Positions 1 to 4,820 of a stretch of DNA of 5,110 nt are shown piece by piece (position 1 is the first letter of the stretch; the number at the start of each line of letters is the position of its first letter). The DNA comes from Noviherbaspirillum sp. Lineage in GTDB: Bacteria; Pseudomonadota; Gammaproteobacteria; Burkholderiales; Burkholderiaceae. Under the pieces are notes generated by a model. The model worked only from the letters and a program-made list of their open reading frames with translations. It was not told the origin of the DNA and searched no databases. The stretch spans positions 1 through 5,110 of the forward strand of contig JAQGLQ010000541.1 of assembly GCA_028292785.1 (NCBI GenBank), written 5' to 3'. Both the position numbers and the translations under genes were made by a program.

Positions 1-1
1 A

Positions 2-40
2 GCCAACGGCGGCAAGGTTCCCGCCGATTTGAAGGATTGA
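2..40 (+). CDS. 3' end of an unidentified gene (partial)
   Basis: The frame starting at base 2 reads ANGGKVPADLKD and stops at TGA (38-40). A strong intrinsic terminator begins 7 bases after the stop, which supports this being a genuine gene end on the + strand. Twelve residues are too few to name a family; the tail is short, hydrophilic and unremarkable. The frame choice rests on the terminator position and on its being open from the window edge, so a different upstream gene organisation cannot be excluded. Confidence 0.55.
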   Translation, partial: ANGGKVPADLKD

Positions 41-47
41 TCCGCAT

Positions 48-84
48 ATTGTCGGCGCCTGATGGCGCCGACAATTTTATTTTT
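48..84 (+). terminator. Rho-independent terminator
   Basis: A perfect 12-bp stem (48-59 paired with 64-75) with a GC-rich core and the 4-base loop TGAT is followed by TTTATTTTT (76-84, continuing from the stem's last T). This is a textbook intrinsic terminator. It lies just after the TGA at 38-40 and isolates the upstream gene from the methyltransferase that follows. Confidence 0.93.
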
Positions 85-280
85 CGATCACACGCACATT
101 CCTGCGGCGGCCACCCCCTGACAGAGCGCTACCAGACAAATGCTGACCGAGTAGTCGGAAGGATAGACTCGCTTATCGGTTGAAGGCGCGGCCAAACCAA
201 GCACAGCCACGATCCTGCATAATCAAGGCCCCGACCCCAACAAGGCGGCGCCCAACCTTCCGCTCAGCAACCCACTAACC

Positions 281-285
281 AGGAG
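281..285 (+). promoter_or_regulatory. Ribosome binding site of the methyltransferase gene
   Basis: AGGAG lies 7 bases before the ATG at 293. It fixes that start and so includes the N-terminal signal sequence in the protein. I found no convincing -35/-10 pair in the C-rich stretch between 85 and 280; CATAAT at 218-223 resembles a -10 box but lacks a properly spaced -35. Confidence 0.8.
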
Positions 286-292
286 CAAGCGC

Positions 293-904
293 ATGAATTC
301 CATCAAACCGACAGAATCGACACGGGTAACACGGCGTAGCACATTGAAGTTATGTACCCTGGCAATTGCCTGCAGCAGCATGATGGGACGCGCGGCTGTG
401 GCGCAGACCGCCCCGGCACGGCCGCTGGATATTCATTTCGTGCCTACACCGCAGGTCGTGGTCGACAGGATGCTCGAAATTGCCAAGGTCACCAAGGATG
501 ACATGCTGTACGACCTCGGCAGCGGCGACGGCCGCATCGTGATTACCGCCGCGAAGAAATATGGCGCGCGCGGTATCGGCATTGACCTCGACCCGCAACG
601 GGTCGCGGAGGCGCGCGCCAATGCCAAAGAGGCCAAGGTTGAGGACAAGGTACAATTCAGGGTCGACGACCTGTTCAAGACGGATTTGTCGGATGCAACC
701 GTGGTGACGCTATATCTGCTTAACAGCATCAATCGCAACCTTCGCCCGCAATTGTGGCGACAGCTGAAGGTTGGCACGCGAGTCGTGTCGCATGCGTTCG
801 ATATGGGCGATGAGTGGCCGCCGGAAAAGACCGAGATGGTCGACGGCAGGATGGTCTTTTACTGGACGATAACCGAAGCGCAGAAAAAGGCAGTCGGGAA
901 ATAG
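293..904 (+). CDS. Class I SAM-dependent methyltransferase with Tat-type signal peptide
   Basis: A 203-residue protein. Residues 1-37 look like a Tat signal peptide: a polar n-region, TRRSTLK with the twin arginines at 14-15, a hydrophobic stretch 18-32, and AVA at 35-37 followed by Q38, a good signal peptidase site. The mature part is a compact Rossmann-type methyltransferase. It has the PTP entry motif (51-53), glycine-rich SAM-binding motif I DLGSGDGR (74-81), the acidic ribose-binding strand GIGIDLD (94-100), DD at 125-126 before an ATVVTLYLL strand (135-143), and a C-terminal YWTI strand (190-193). Small stand-alone proteins of this type are common in proteobacteria, and the substrate is unknown. 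The start is set by AGGAG 7 bases upstream. No partner gene is tightly coupled: the previous gene is terminated and the next start is about 260 bases downstream. The oddity is export of an enzyme whose cosubstrate SAM is cytoplasmic. Family is confident, function is not. Confidence 0.92.
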   Translation: MNSIKPTESTRVTRRSTLKLCTLAIACSSMMGRAAVAQTAPARPLDIHFVPTPQVVVDRMLEIAKVTKDDMLYDLGSGDGRIVITAAKKYGARGIGIDLDPQRVAEARANAKEAKVEDKVQFRVDDLFKTDLSDATVVTLYLLNSINRNLRPQLWRQLKVGTRVVSHAFDMGDEWPPEKTEMVDGRMVFYWTITEAQKKAVGK

Positions 905-1166
905 GGCAAAGATAATCTCGCAAAACACATCCACCTCCAATGTGCCACGGTGCGGCGCGATGGCAGCAAGGCCTCATGAAAACGTACCGAAGCCGGTCGG
1001 CAAGAAGCAAGCTCCGCTTTTCGAGTAGTCCGATCGGCACTGATAGAATCCAAATCCTTTATTGATAATAACGATCGGCGATGCCTTCACCAGAGGCAAG
1101 CTCAATGGCAGACTATTCGATAGCCCGGCTCAAGCTGCGCCCGGTACGCCCTACCTAGTCCAATCT

Positions 1167-1394
1167 ATGAATGACGAGCCGCAAAGCCCCTTGCCTGCCA
1201 ATGCCTGCCAAGCGCGGCAATGGATTGCTGAACTCCGTGCACAACTAACGCAACGAGACTTGTTTTTTCGCGATCCTCCGGAAGAGCCGACCAGTTGCTG
1301 CGGGCGCGGCTGTAATGGCTGCGTATGGGAAGGTTACCTTGCGGCAGTCGGATATTGGTGTGAGCAAGGGCGAGGGATTTTACTTAAGGAATAG
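1167..1394 (+). CDS. Small oxidoreductase-like (CCxxxCxxCVW motif) protein
   Basis: From the only in-frame ATG the product is 75 residues. Residues 37-57 carry the signature of the oxidoreductase-like family (Pfam Oxidored-like, also found in the eukaryotic OXLD1 proteins): DPPEEPTSCCGRGCNGCVW followed by EGY. The four cysteines are C44, C45, C49 and C52, with a fifth at C65. The compact Cys cluster suggests metal or Fe-S binding or redox chemistry, but the family has no established biochemical role. An N-terminal helix (about 12-31, QARQWIAELRAQLTQR) precedes the motif. The frame is open further upstream to a TTG at 1062, but that extension has no recognisable Shine-Dalgarno and a low-complexity, non-family sequence, so I prefer 1167. 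The chosen ATG also lacks a clear Shine-Dalgarno, which leaves the start less certain than the family. No signal peptide or membrane segment is visible. Confidence 0.75.
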   Translation: MNDEPQSPLPANACQARQWIAELRAQLTQRDLFFRDPPEEPTSCCGRGCNGCVWEGYLAAVGYWCEQGRGILLKE

Positions 1395-1594
1395 CAAGCT
1401 TCGTTCGTCTCTGCTCGACGCCTCCGTCAGCACCTGTTTCCTGCATACCTCCATAGAATTCTGTTTATGGGAAAACCTTTTGCGTTTATGGGGTCTTACT
1501 AAATCCGCTTATGACCAGTGCTCGCAGGGGAATGGGCGGCAGAGCTTGTCCATTGCCAATCTTCCGCAAGTGCCGCCGATTGGAACGGAACGAA

Positions 1595-1619
1595 ATGAAA
1601 TGACGGCACAACATTTCAT
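1595..1619. promoter_or_regulatory. Dyad upstream of the PfpI-family gene (possible operator or leader hairpin)
   Basis: ATGAAATG (1595-1602) and CATTTCAT (1612-1619) form a perfect 8-bp inverted repeat around a 9-base spacer. With a one-base bulge (G1620) the arms extend by GAA (1592-1594) against TTC (1621-1623). The dyad ends 15 bases before the Shine-Dalgarno and 27 bases before the start codon. It could be a repressor or activator site, or a leader RNA hairpin. The sequence alone does not identify a regulator. Confidence 0.45.
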
Positions 1620-1633
1620 GTTCAACCCACTTC

Positions 1634-1639
1634 AAGGAG
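1634..1639 (+). promoter_or_regulatory. Ribosome binding site of the PfpI-family gene
   Basis: AAGGAG is a near-consensus Shine-Dalgarno 7 bases before the ATG at 1647. It decides the start of the PfpI-family protein. Confidence 0.85.
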
Positions 1640-1646
1640 ACGCCTT

Positions 1647-2447
1647 ATGGCTTATCGAAACGCACTAAACAACCGTCGCATCGCGGTACTTGCGGTCGAC
1701 GGCTTCGAAAAAGTCGAGCTTACCGTACCGGTCGCTGCGCTCAAGCTGGAAGGTGCGGATGTGGATATCGTTTCACTGCATCCGGGGCGAATCCGTGGCG
1801 TCAATCTGCATGAGCCCGCAGGCATGGTGCGCGTCACCAAAACCCTGGACGAGGCCAATCCGACGGATTACGACGGACTGCTGATTCCCGGAGGGTTTAT
1901 CAATCCGGATTTGCTCCGACAGTCCAGCGCGGCGCGAAATTTCGTTCGTGCCTTCGATCGGCAGAACAAGCCGATTGCAACTTTGTGCCACGGACCATGG
2001 CTGCTCGCCTCGGCCGGGCTCATGCCGAAAAGGACGATGACGTCGTGGCCCGGCATTCGCGATGATATGGTCAACGCAGGCGCAACCTGGCTGGATCAGG
2101 AAGTGGTGCGCGATCGCAACTGGGTTACCAGCCGGGGACCGCAGGACATGAAACCCTTCGTGCGTGCGATTACCGAATTGTTCTCGGGCGCGCCCGCGAA
2201 TTTCAGTGAAGCGCACCAGTACGGGCAGTCGGACCCGCAACGTGAAGTGCCTCCATCTCTCGTGGTCAATGCCATGCGGTGGTTGCCGCGTCCCAGTCTT
2301 CGGACGATATTGGGCATCGCCCTGGTCGGCGCGGGATTGGCCGCCGCGAACAGTCGCCGCCCGCAATCCCGGCCGCGTTATTTATCAGGCCGGGGTATGC
2401 GTCCGGAATCGATGCCACGCGATATGGGAGCGATGTCCCCTCCGTGA
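1647..2447 (+). CDS. DJ-1/PfpI family protein (YhbO-type) with C-terminal membrane-like extension
   Basis: A 266-residue protein. Residues about 11-180 form a complete PfpI/DJ-1 domain. IAVLAVDGFEKVELTVP (12-28) contains the conserved acidic residue E21. GLLIPGGFINPDLLR (77-91) is the oxyanion-side loop. The nucleophile elbow ATLCHGPWLL (111-120) has Cys114 followed by His115, then TSWPGIRDDMVNAGATW (132-148) and VTSRGPQDMKPF (160-171), all typical of the YhbO/general-stress-protein-18 branch. Members are described as stress proteins with chaperone, protease-like or glyoxal-detoxifying activity; which applies here is unknown. Family members are usually about 170-190 residues, so the roughly 80-residue tail is extra. 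It contains a hydrophobic segment SLRTILGIALVGAGLAAA (217-234) followed by Arg-rich sequence (237-249) and a Met/Pro-rich end, suggesting a membrane anchor. AAGGAG 7 bases upstream supports the start. The KTSC gene follows after 53 bases, probably in the same transcript. Confidence 0.93.
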   Translation: MAYRNALNNRRIAVLAVDGFEKVELTVPVAALKLEGADVDIVSLHPGRIRGVNLHEPAGMVRVTKTLDEANPTDYDGLLIPGGFINPDLLRQSSAARNFVRAFDRQNKPIATLCHGPWLLASAGLMPKRTMTSWPGIRDDMVNAGATWLDQEVVRDRNWVTSRGPQDMKPFVRAITELFSGAPANFSEAHQYGQSDPQREVPPSLVVNAMRWLPRPSLRTILGIALVGAGLAAANSRRPQSRPRYLSGRGMRPESMPRDMGAMSPP

Positions 2448-2488
2448 TGTTGTAGACGCAGGGCGTTCATGTCTTAAAGCAGATATGC

Positions 2489-2496
2489 AGGGAGGG
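2489..2496 (+). promoter_or_regulatory. Ribosome binding site of the KTSC gene
   Basis: AGGGAGGG (2489-2496), with GGAGG at 2491-2495, sits 5 bases before the ATG at 2501. A second ATG at 2507 would be 11 bases away, so 2501 is the better start. Confidence 0.75.
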
Positions 2497-2500
2497 AACC

Positions 2501-2782
2501 ATGGAGATGAAAAAAATCAATGCCGGGAAGCTGCGCGCTATCGGGTACGGCGCACGCGAGCGGATTTTGCGGGTCGAACTCGAAGATGGAACGGCGATAG
2601 ATTACTCCGGTGTCGGAGCCGAGGTCTGGCGCAAATTATCAACCTCCGGTTCAGCTTGGAGCTACTATCGCGACAACATTGAGGAAGAGTTCTCAGGTCA
2701 GCGCGCTACGGTCCGGCCCAAAGACAAATCCCCATCGCTTGAAGACCTTTTCAAAGCTCCCGGCAACGATGCGGACACTTAG
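2501..2782 (+). CDS. KTSC domain-containing small protein
   Basis: A 93-residue protein whose first two-thirds match the KTSC domain, a module named for its occurrence at the C-terminus of some lysyl-tRNA synthetases and common as a stand-alone bacterial protein. The recognisable elements in order are INAGKLRAIGYGARERILRVEL (6-27), an EDG turn (28-30) leading into AIDYSGVGAEVWRKL (32-46), and SGSAWSYYRDNIEEEF (49-64). The conserved aromatic and glycine positions of the family are mostly present. Residues about 65-93 are a polar, probably disordered tail. The role is unknown; small KTSC proteins are often thought to bind nucleic acid or proteins, but this is unproven. The gene follows the PfpI gene by 53 bases without a terminator between them, so co-transcription is likely. 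Two hairpins lie downstream at 2841-2908. Confidence 0.85.
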   Translation: MEMKKINAGKLRAIGYGARERILRVELEDGTAIDYSGVGAEVWRKLSTSGSAWSYYRDNIEEEFSGQRATVRPKDKSPSLEDLFKAPGNDADT

Positions 2783-2840
2783 TGCAAGTCCACTGAAGAG
2801 CCGTTCTTCCGATTGCTTGGTCGACACTGAATTAAGAACG

Positions 2841-2858
2841 AATCTGCCAACGCAGATT
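2841..2858. repeat. Short hairpin downstream of the KTSC gene
   Basis: AATCTGC (2841-2847) and GCAGATT (2852-2858) are perfect inverted arms around the loop CAAC. No T-run follows on either strand, so terminator function is not demonstrated. It sits just before a much stronger hairpin and shares the CTGC/GCAG core with it. Confidence 0.5.
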
Positions 2859-2873
2859 TAAAAGTAGTCCATG

Positions 2874-2908
2874 GAAACCCTCTGTCTGCATTGCAGACAG
2901 AGGGTTTC
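2874..2908 (+). terminator. Perfect 16-bp hairpin, probable terminator of the PfpI-KTSC unit
   Basis: Bases 2874-2889 (starting GAAACCCTCTG) pair perfectly with 2893-2908 (ending AGAGGGTTTC) around a 3-base loop ATT. The AAACCC/GGGTTT arm ends are typical of intrinsic terminators, and the position about 90 bases after the KTSC stop fits the end of that transcription unit. There is no long U-tract after the stem: it continues TGCAAGG on + and CATGGACT on -. Termination may be weak, or the hairpin may act mainly as a 3'-end stabiliser. Confidence 0.55.
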
Positions 2909-3147
2909 TGCAAGGCTATCTTTGGTCGGACCGCGGTCCTCGGTCGAGCCCCGCATCAACGAAACAAACCTGCATATTCGCCGCATTGGGCAAGCCGTTC
3001 CAGTGATAGTGATGCCTCCACGTTACATGGTCGCTATTTGAGATGCGTCTACCTTAGATAGTCACACTACTTTAGAGTCACGATCATTACTTCACCGGCA
3101 TGGCTATCATCATCGGCGGTGTTGCGGTGTCCGATCACCCGAGTGAT
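2909..3147. other. Intergenic region with no gene seen
   Basis: This is part of the longest gene-free interval in the window (2783-3156). Apart from the two hairpins before it, I see only a perfect 12-bp palindrome GGACCGCGGTCC (2928-2939) and two similar AGTCAC words (3060-3065 and 3076-3081). No -35/-10 pair with good spacing stands out, although a promoter for the following repeat-protein gene must lie here or in the leader. Confidence 0.6.
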
Positions 3148-3152
3148 GAGGA
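3148..3152 (+). promoter_or_regulatory. Ribosome binding site deciding the start of the NxxGxxAF protein
   Basis: GAGGA ends 4 bases before the ATG at 3157, a little short but usable. The alternative in-frame ATG at 3100 has no Shine-Dalgarno and would put 19 polar residues in front of the signal peptide, so the 3157 start is preferred. Confidence 0.6.
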
Positions 3153-3156
3153 TGAT

Positions 3157-4218
3157 ATGTTGAAAGCATTGTTTATCACGATCTGGGTCATGACGCTGTC
3201 TCTGATGGTTGGCCTTCCTGCCCCAGCCGTCGCCTCGTCTTCCGCCTACAGCTTCGCATTGATTGCCGATACCCGCGGGCCGCTGGAGAGCATCAGCCCA
3301 TCCGTTTCGATTAATAACGCGGGTACTGTGGCGTTGGGCGCGTCATTGAGAACCGGGGGCGGGGGCGTGTTCGTCGGTAATGGCGGTGGCGTGCTTCACA
3401 CGATTGCGAGAGGTGAGCACACCGGCTTCGGCGCGACCATCAATGATGCTGGCACTGTAGCGTTTCTCGGCGAGTCGGCCGAAGGCAGGATGGGCATGTT
3501 CGCCAGTAACGGCAGATCCACGACGACGATCGCGCTTGGAGATATCTTTGGTATGCCGCGCATTAACAATAAAGGAGCAGTCGTATTTTTGAAACTTACG
3601 CTGCCGATCGGCGATCCGAGTGACGGCATTCTTGTTGGAAGCGGCGGTCCGCTTACCCGCATCAGCAGCCGGGGCGAGGGAGGGTTCATCAATGACCAGG
3701 GAACGGTCGTCTTCGTCATGCAATCCGAAAGCGGCATACAGGGCGTCTATCTCGGCAAGGGGGGGCGCCCCACGCTTGCTGCTGCTGCGGTGCCTCAAGG
3801 TCCGTTTGCCGGCTTCAGTGTTTCTCCTGTTATCAACAATGGGGATGCGATTGCCTTTACCGCTTTTTTAAACATCGGCGGAAGCGGTGTTTTTAAAATT
3901 TGTGGGGGAAGTTTAACGACGATCGCGAATTCATTTGGTCCTTTTTCAAGATTCGACTATGTCGCGATGAACGATAGCGGAGCCGTGGTATTTGACGCTG
4001 ATCTCAAGGCTGGAGGAAGAGGCATTTTTACCGGGGTCGATCCTGTTAAGAATAAGATAATCGCGACCGGTGATCCCCTGTTTGGATCGCGTGTAAAGGA
4101 ACTGCTCCTGTTCAGGGAAGGGCTCAATAACAGGAACCAGGTAGCGTTTCATGCGGTCCTTGAGGACGGCAGGCAAGCAATCGTGCGTGCAACCCCTTCA
4201 TATGCGCCTGTGCCGTAG
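3157..4218 (+). CDS. Exported NxxGxxAF tandem-repeat protein
   Basis: A 353-residue protein from the preferred start. Residues 1-26 form a Sec signal peptide: MLK, a hydrophobic core about 4-20, and PAPAVA before S27. The rest consists of seven repeats whose core is N-x-x-G-x-x-A/V-F, beginning at N53, N96, N137, N179, N227, N272 and N324, spaced 41-52 residues apart. Examples are INDAGTVAF (95-103) and MNDSGAVVF (271-279). Between cores lie Gly-rich G-V/I-F strands such as GGGGVFVGNGG. This matches the 'choice-of-anchor tandem repeat NxxGxxAF' family, whose members are exported and often end in a PEP-CTERM or other sorting signal. Seven blade-sized repeats suggest a beta-propeller-like fold (inference). 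The C-terminus ends APVP with no membrane helix or basic tail, so no anchor is visible. The first and last repeats are degenerate. Binding partner and function are unknown. The gene appears to be transcribed alone. Confidence 0.88.
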   Translation: MLKALFITIWVMTLSLMVGLPAPAVASSSAYSFALIADTRGPLESISPSVSINNAGTVALGASLRTGGGGVFVGNGGGVLHTIARGEHTGFGATINDAGTVAFLGESAEGRMGMFASNGRSTTTIALGDIFGMPRINNKGAVVFLKLTLPIGDPSDGILVGSGGPLTRISSRGEGGFINDQGTVVFVMQSESGIQGVYLGKGGRPTLAAAAVPQGPFAGFSVSPVINNGDAIAFTAFLNIGGSGVFKICGGSLTTIANSFGPFSRFDYVAMNDSGAVVFDADLKAGGRGIFTGVDPVKNKIIATGDPLFGSRVKELLLFREGLNNRNQVAFHAVLEDGRQAIVRATPSYAPVP

Positions 4219-4349
4219 TTTTTGTTATACCTGCAGCAGCGCGGGCGATTCGTCAACGCGATTGCTCTTCCTTTTCAGGAATCTGATGCCAAAGTTCAGG
4301 CTATCAAGCATCGCACCTATACCTCAATTGTTTTAATTATAAAAATTAG

Positions 4350-4384
4350 TAAAAGTCGTTAATTCACGTGAGTAACGTCTTATA
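4350..4384. repeat. Imperfect inverted repeat in an AT-rich intergenic patch
   Basis: The left arm AAGTCGTTA (4353-4361) pairs with the right arm TAACGTCTT (4373-4381) with one T-T mismatch. The pairing extends by two more base pairs (4350-4351 with 4383-4384) past an A-A mismatch. The 11-base centre contains the palindrome TCACGTGA (4364-4371). The surrounding bases from about 4325 to 4412 are strongly AT-rich. On the minus strand the hairpin is followed by a T-rich tail, so it could terminate leftward transcription; it could equally be an operator. No leftward gene is seen here. Confidence 0.4.
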
Positions 4385-4412
4385 AATTCTTGGCGGTTTA
4401 TGACAATATTCC

Positions 4413-4790
4413 GTGCTGGAAATCATTTCTGCCAAGAAATTGGACTGTCGCCGGTGTGAAGCGCTATGCAATGCACCGCCTCCTGCCATGACACGCGCCA
4501 TGCCCCAAAGCGCAACAGCCTATAAATTTTTTGCAGTCTCGGATGTGGAAAATGAACTGGCCTCATTGATGGGCAGCTGTGAAAATTGGCTTGCTGATAC
4601 CGGCGCCGTACAGTGAACCTGCAGAGCGCTGACCGCGGAGCAGCGGGAGGCGGTGCTGGAGCGCGATTACAACCGGCTGCTCAGCCTGGGCGGCACCCTT
4701 GACCGCCACGCGCGCGAGATCTACCGCTTCTACCATGTGCCGGCATCCAACACCGCAATGGGACACATGATTTTCGAAAATACGCCGTAG
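4413..4790 (+). pseudogene. Degraded LigA-like (extradiol dioxygenase alpha subunit) gene remnant
   Basis: The frame from about 4629 to the TAG at 4788-4790 reads LTAEQREAVLERDYNRLLSLGG and then about 31 more residues. The first part closely resembles the conserved LT-x-EQ-x-AVL-x-RD(Y/W)N-x-x-x-x-GG block of the LigA/alpha subunit family of protocatechuate 4,5- and gallate dioxygenases. In the same frame upstream, ELASLM, EN and LAD (about 4551-4598) loosely match the SLM-x-x-ENR-x-x-F-x-ADE block that precedes it in the family. A TGA at 4614-4616 separates the two. No start with a Shine-Dalgarno is seen for either half: the frame opens only after a TGA at 4401, with a GTG at 4413. The residues after GG do not match the usual family C-terminus well. 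Base composition shifts from AT-leaning to strongly GC-rich at about 4617. I read this as a truncated or recombined alpha-subunit gene. It ends 30 bases before the carboxylesterase start, as an intact upstream operon gene would. The 5' limit is uncertain. Confidence 0.5.
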
Positions 4791-4809
4791 CGCCGCAGCG
4801 CGCAGAACT

Positions 4810-4814
4810 GGAGA
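4810..4814 (+). promoter_or_regulatory. Ribosome binding site of the carboxylesterase gene
   Basis: GGAGA lies 6 bases before the ATG at 4821, within the 30-base gap after the LigA-like stop. It supports this start and suggests the esterase was translated from a transcript running through the upstream frame. Confidence 0.7.
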
Positions 4815-4820
4815 AAGCAC

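Noticed and set aside
1031..1079. Repeated CGATCGGC octamer (1031-1038 and 1072-1079)
   Set aside because: Similar words recur inside coding regions of the window (for example around 1954 and 3605), so it is probably background composition.
1062..1166. Upstream extension of the Cys-motif protein to a TTG start giving 110 residues
   Set aside because: There is no Shine-Dalgarno before TTG 1062, the extra 35 residues look like translated noncoding DNA, and family members are usually short. The ATG at 1167 is preferred.
1556..1583. Six-bp inverted repeat CCAATC/GATTGG with a 16-base spacer
   Set aside because: The arms are short and the spacer long; a match of this size is expected by chance.
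1315..1668. A 117-residue + strand frame overlapping the ends of two genes
   Set aside because: It overlaps the Cys-motif gene in another frame and runs past the PfpI Shine-Dalgarno and start codon. Its composition is not protein-like and no family is recognisable.
1773..2366. A 197-residue minus-strand frame inside the PfpI gene
   Set aside because: It lies antisense to a clearly conserved PfpI domain and is rich in Arg, His and Gly as expected of a codon-bias shadow. It has no recognisable domain.
3100..3156. Start of the repeat protein at ATG 3100
   Set aside because: There is no ribosome site, and it would place a 19-residue polar leader ahead of a standard signal peptide. ATG 3157 has GAGGA upstream.
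3343..3798. A 151-residue minus-strand frame inside the repeat-protein gene
   Set aside because: It is antisense to a repeat protein with a signal peptide and seven motif copies; it arises from the repeated Gly/Asn/Asp codons.
4219..4362. Possible readthrough of the TAG into an anchor domain
   Set aside because: The frame stays open for 47 codons after the stop, but the sequence has no PEP motif, no proper transmembrane helix and no terminal arginine cluster. It looks like noncoding DNA.
4614..4616. TGA in the LigA-like frame read as selenocysteine
   Set aside because: No SECIS-like hairpin was evident just downstream, the family has no Sec position here, and the flanking protein is already degenerate.
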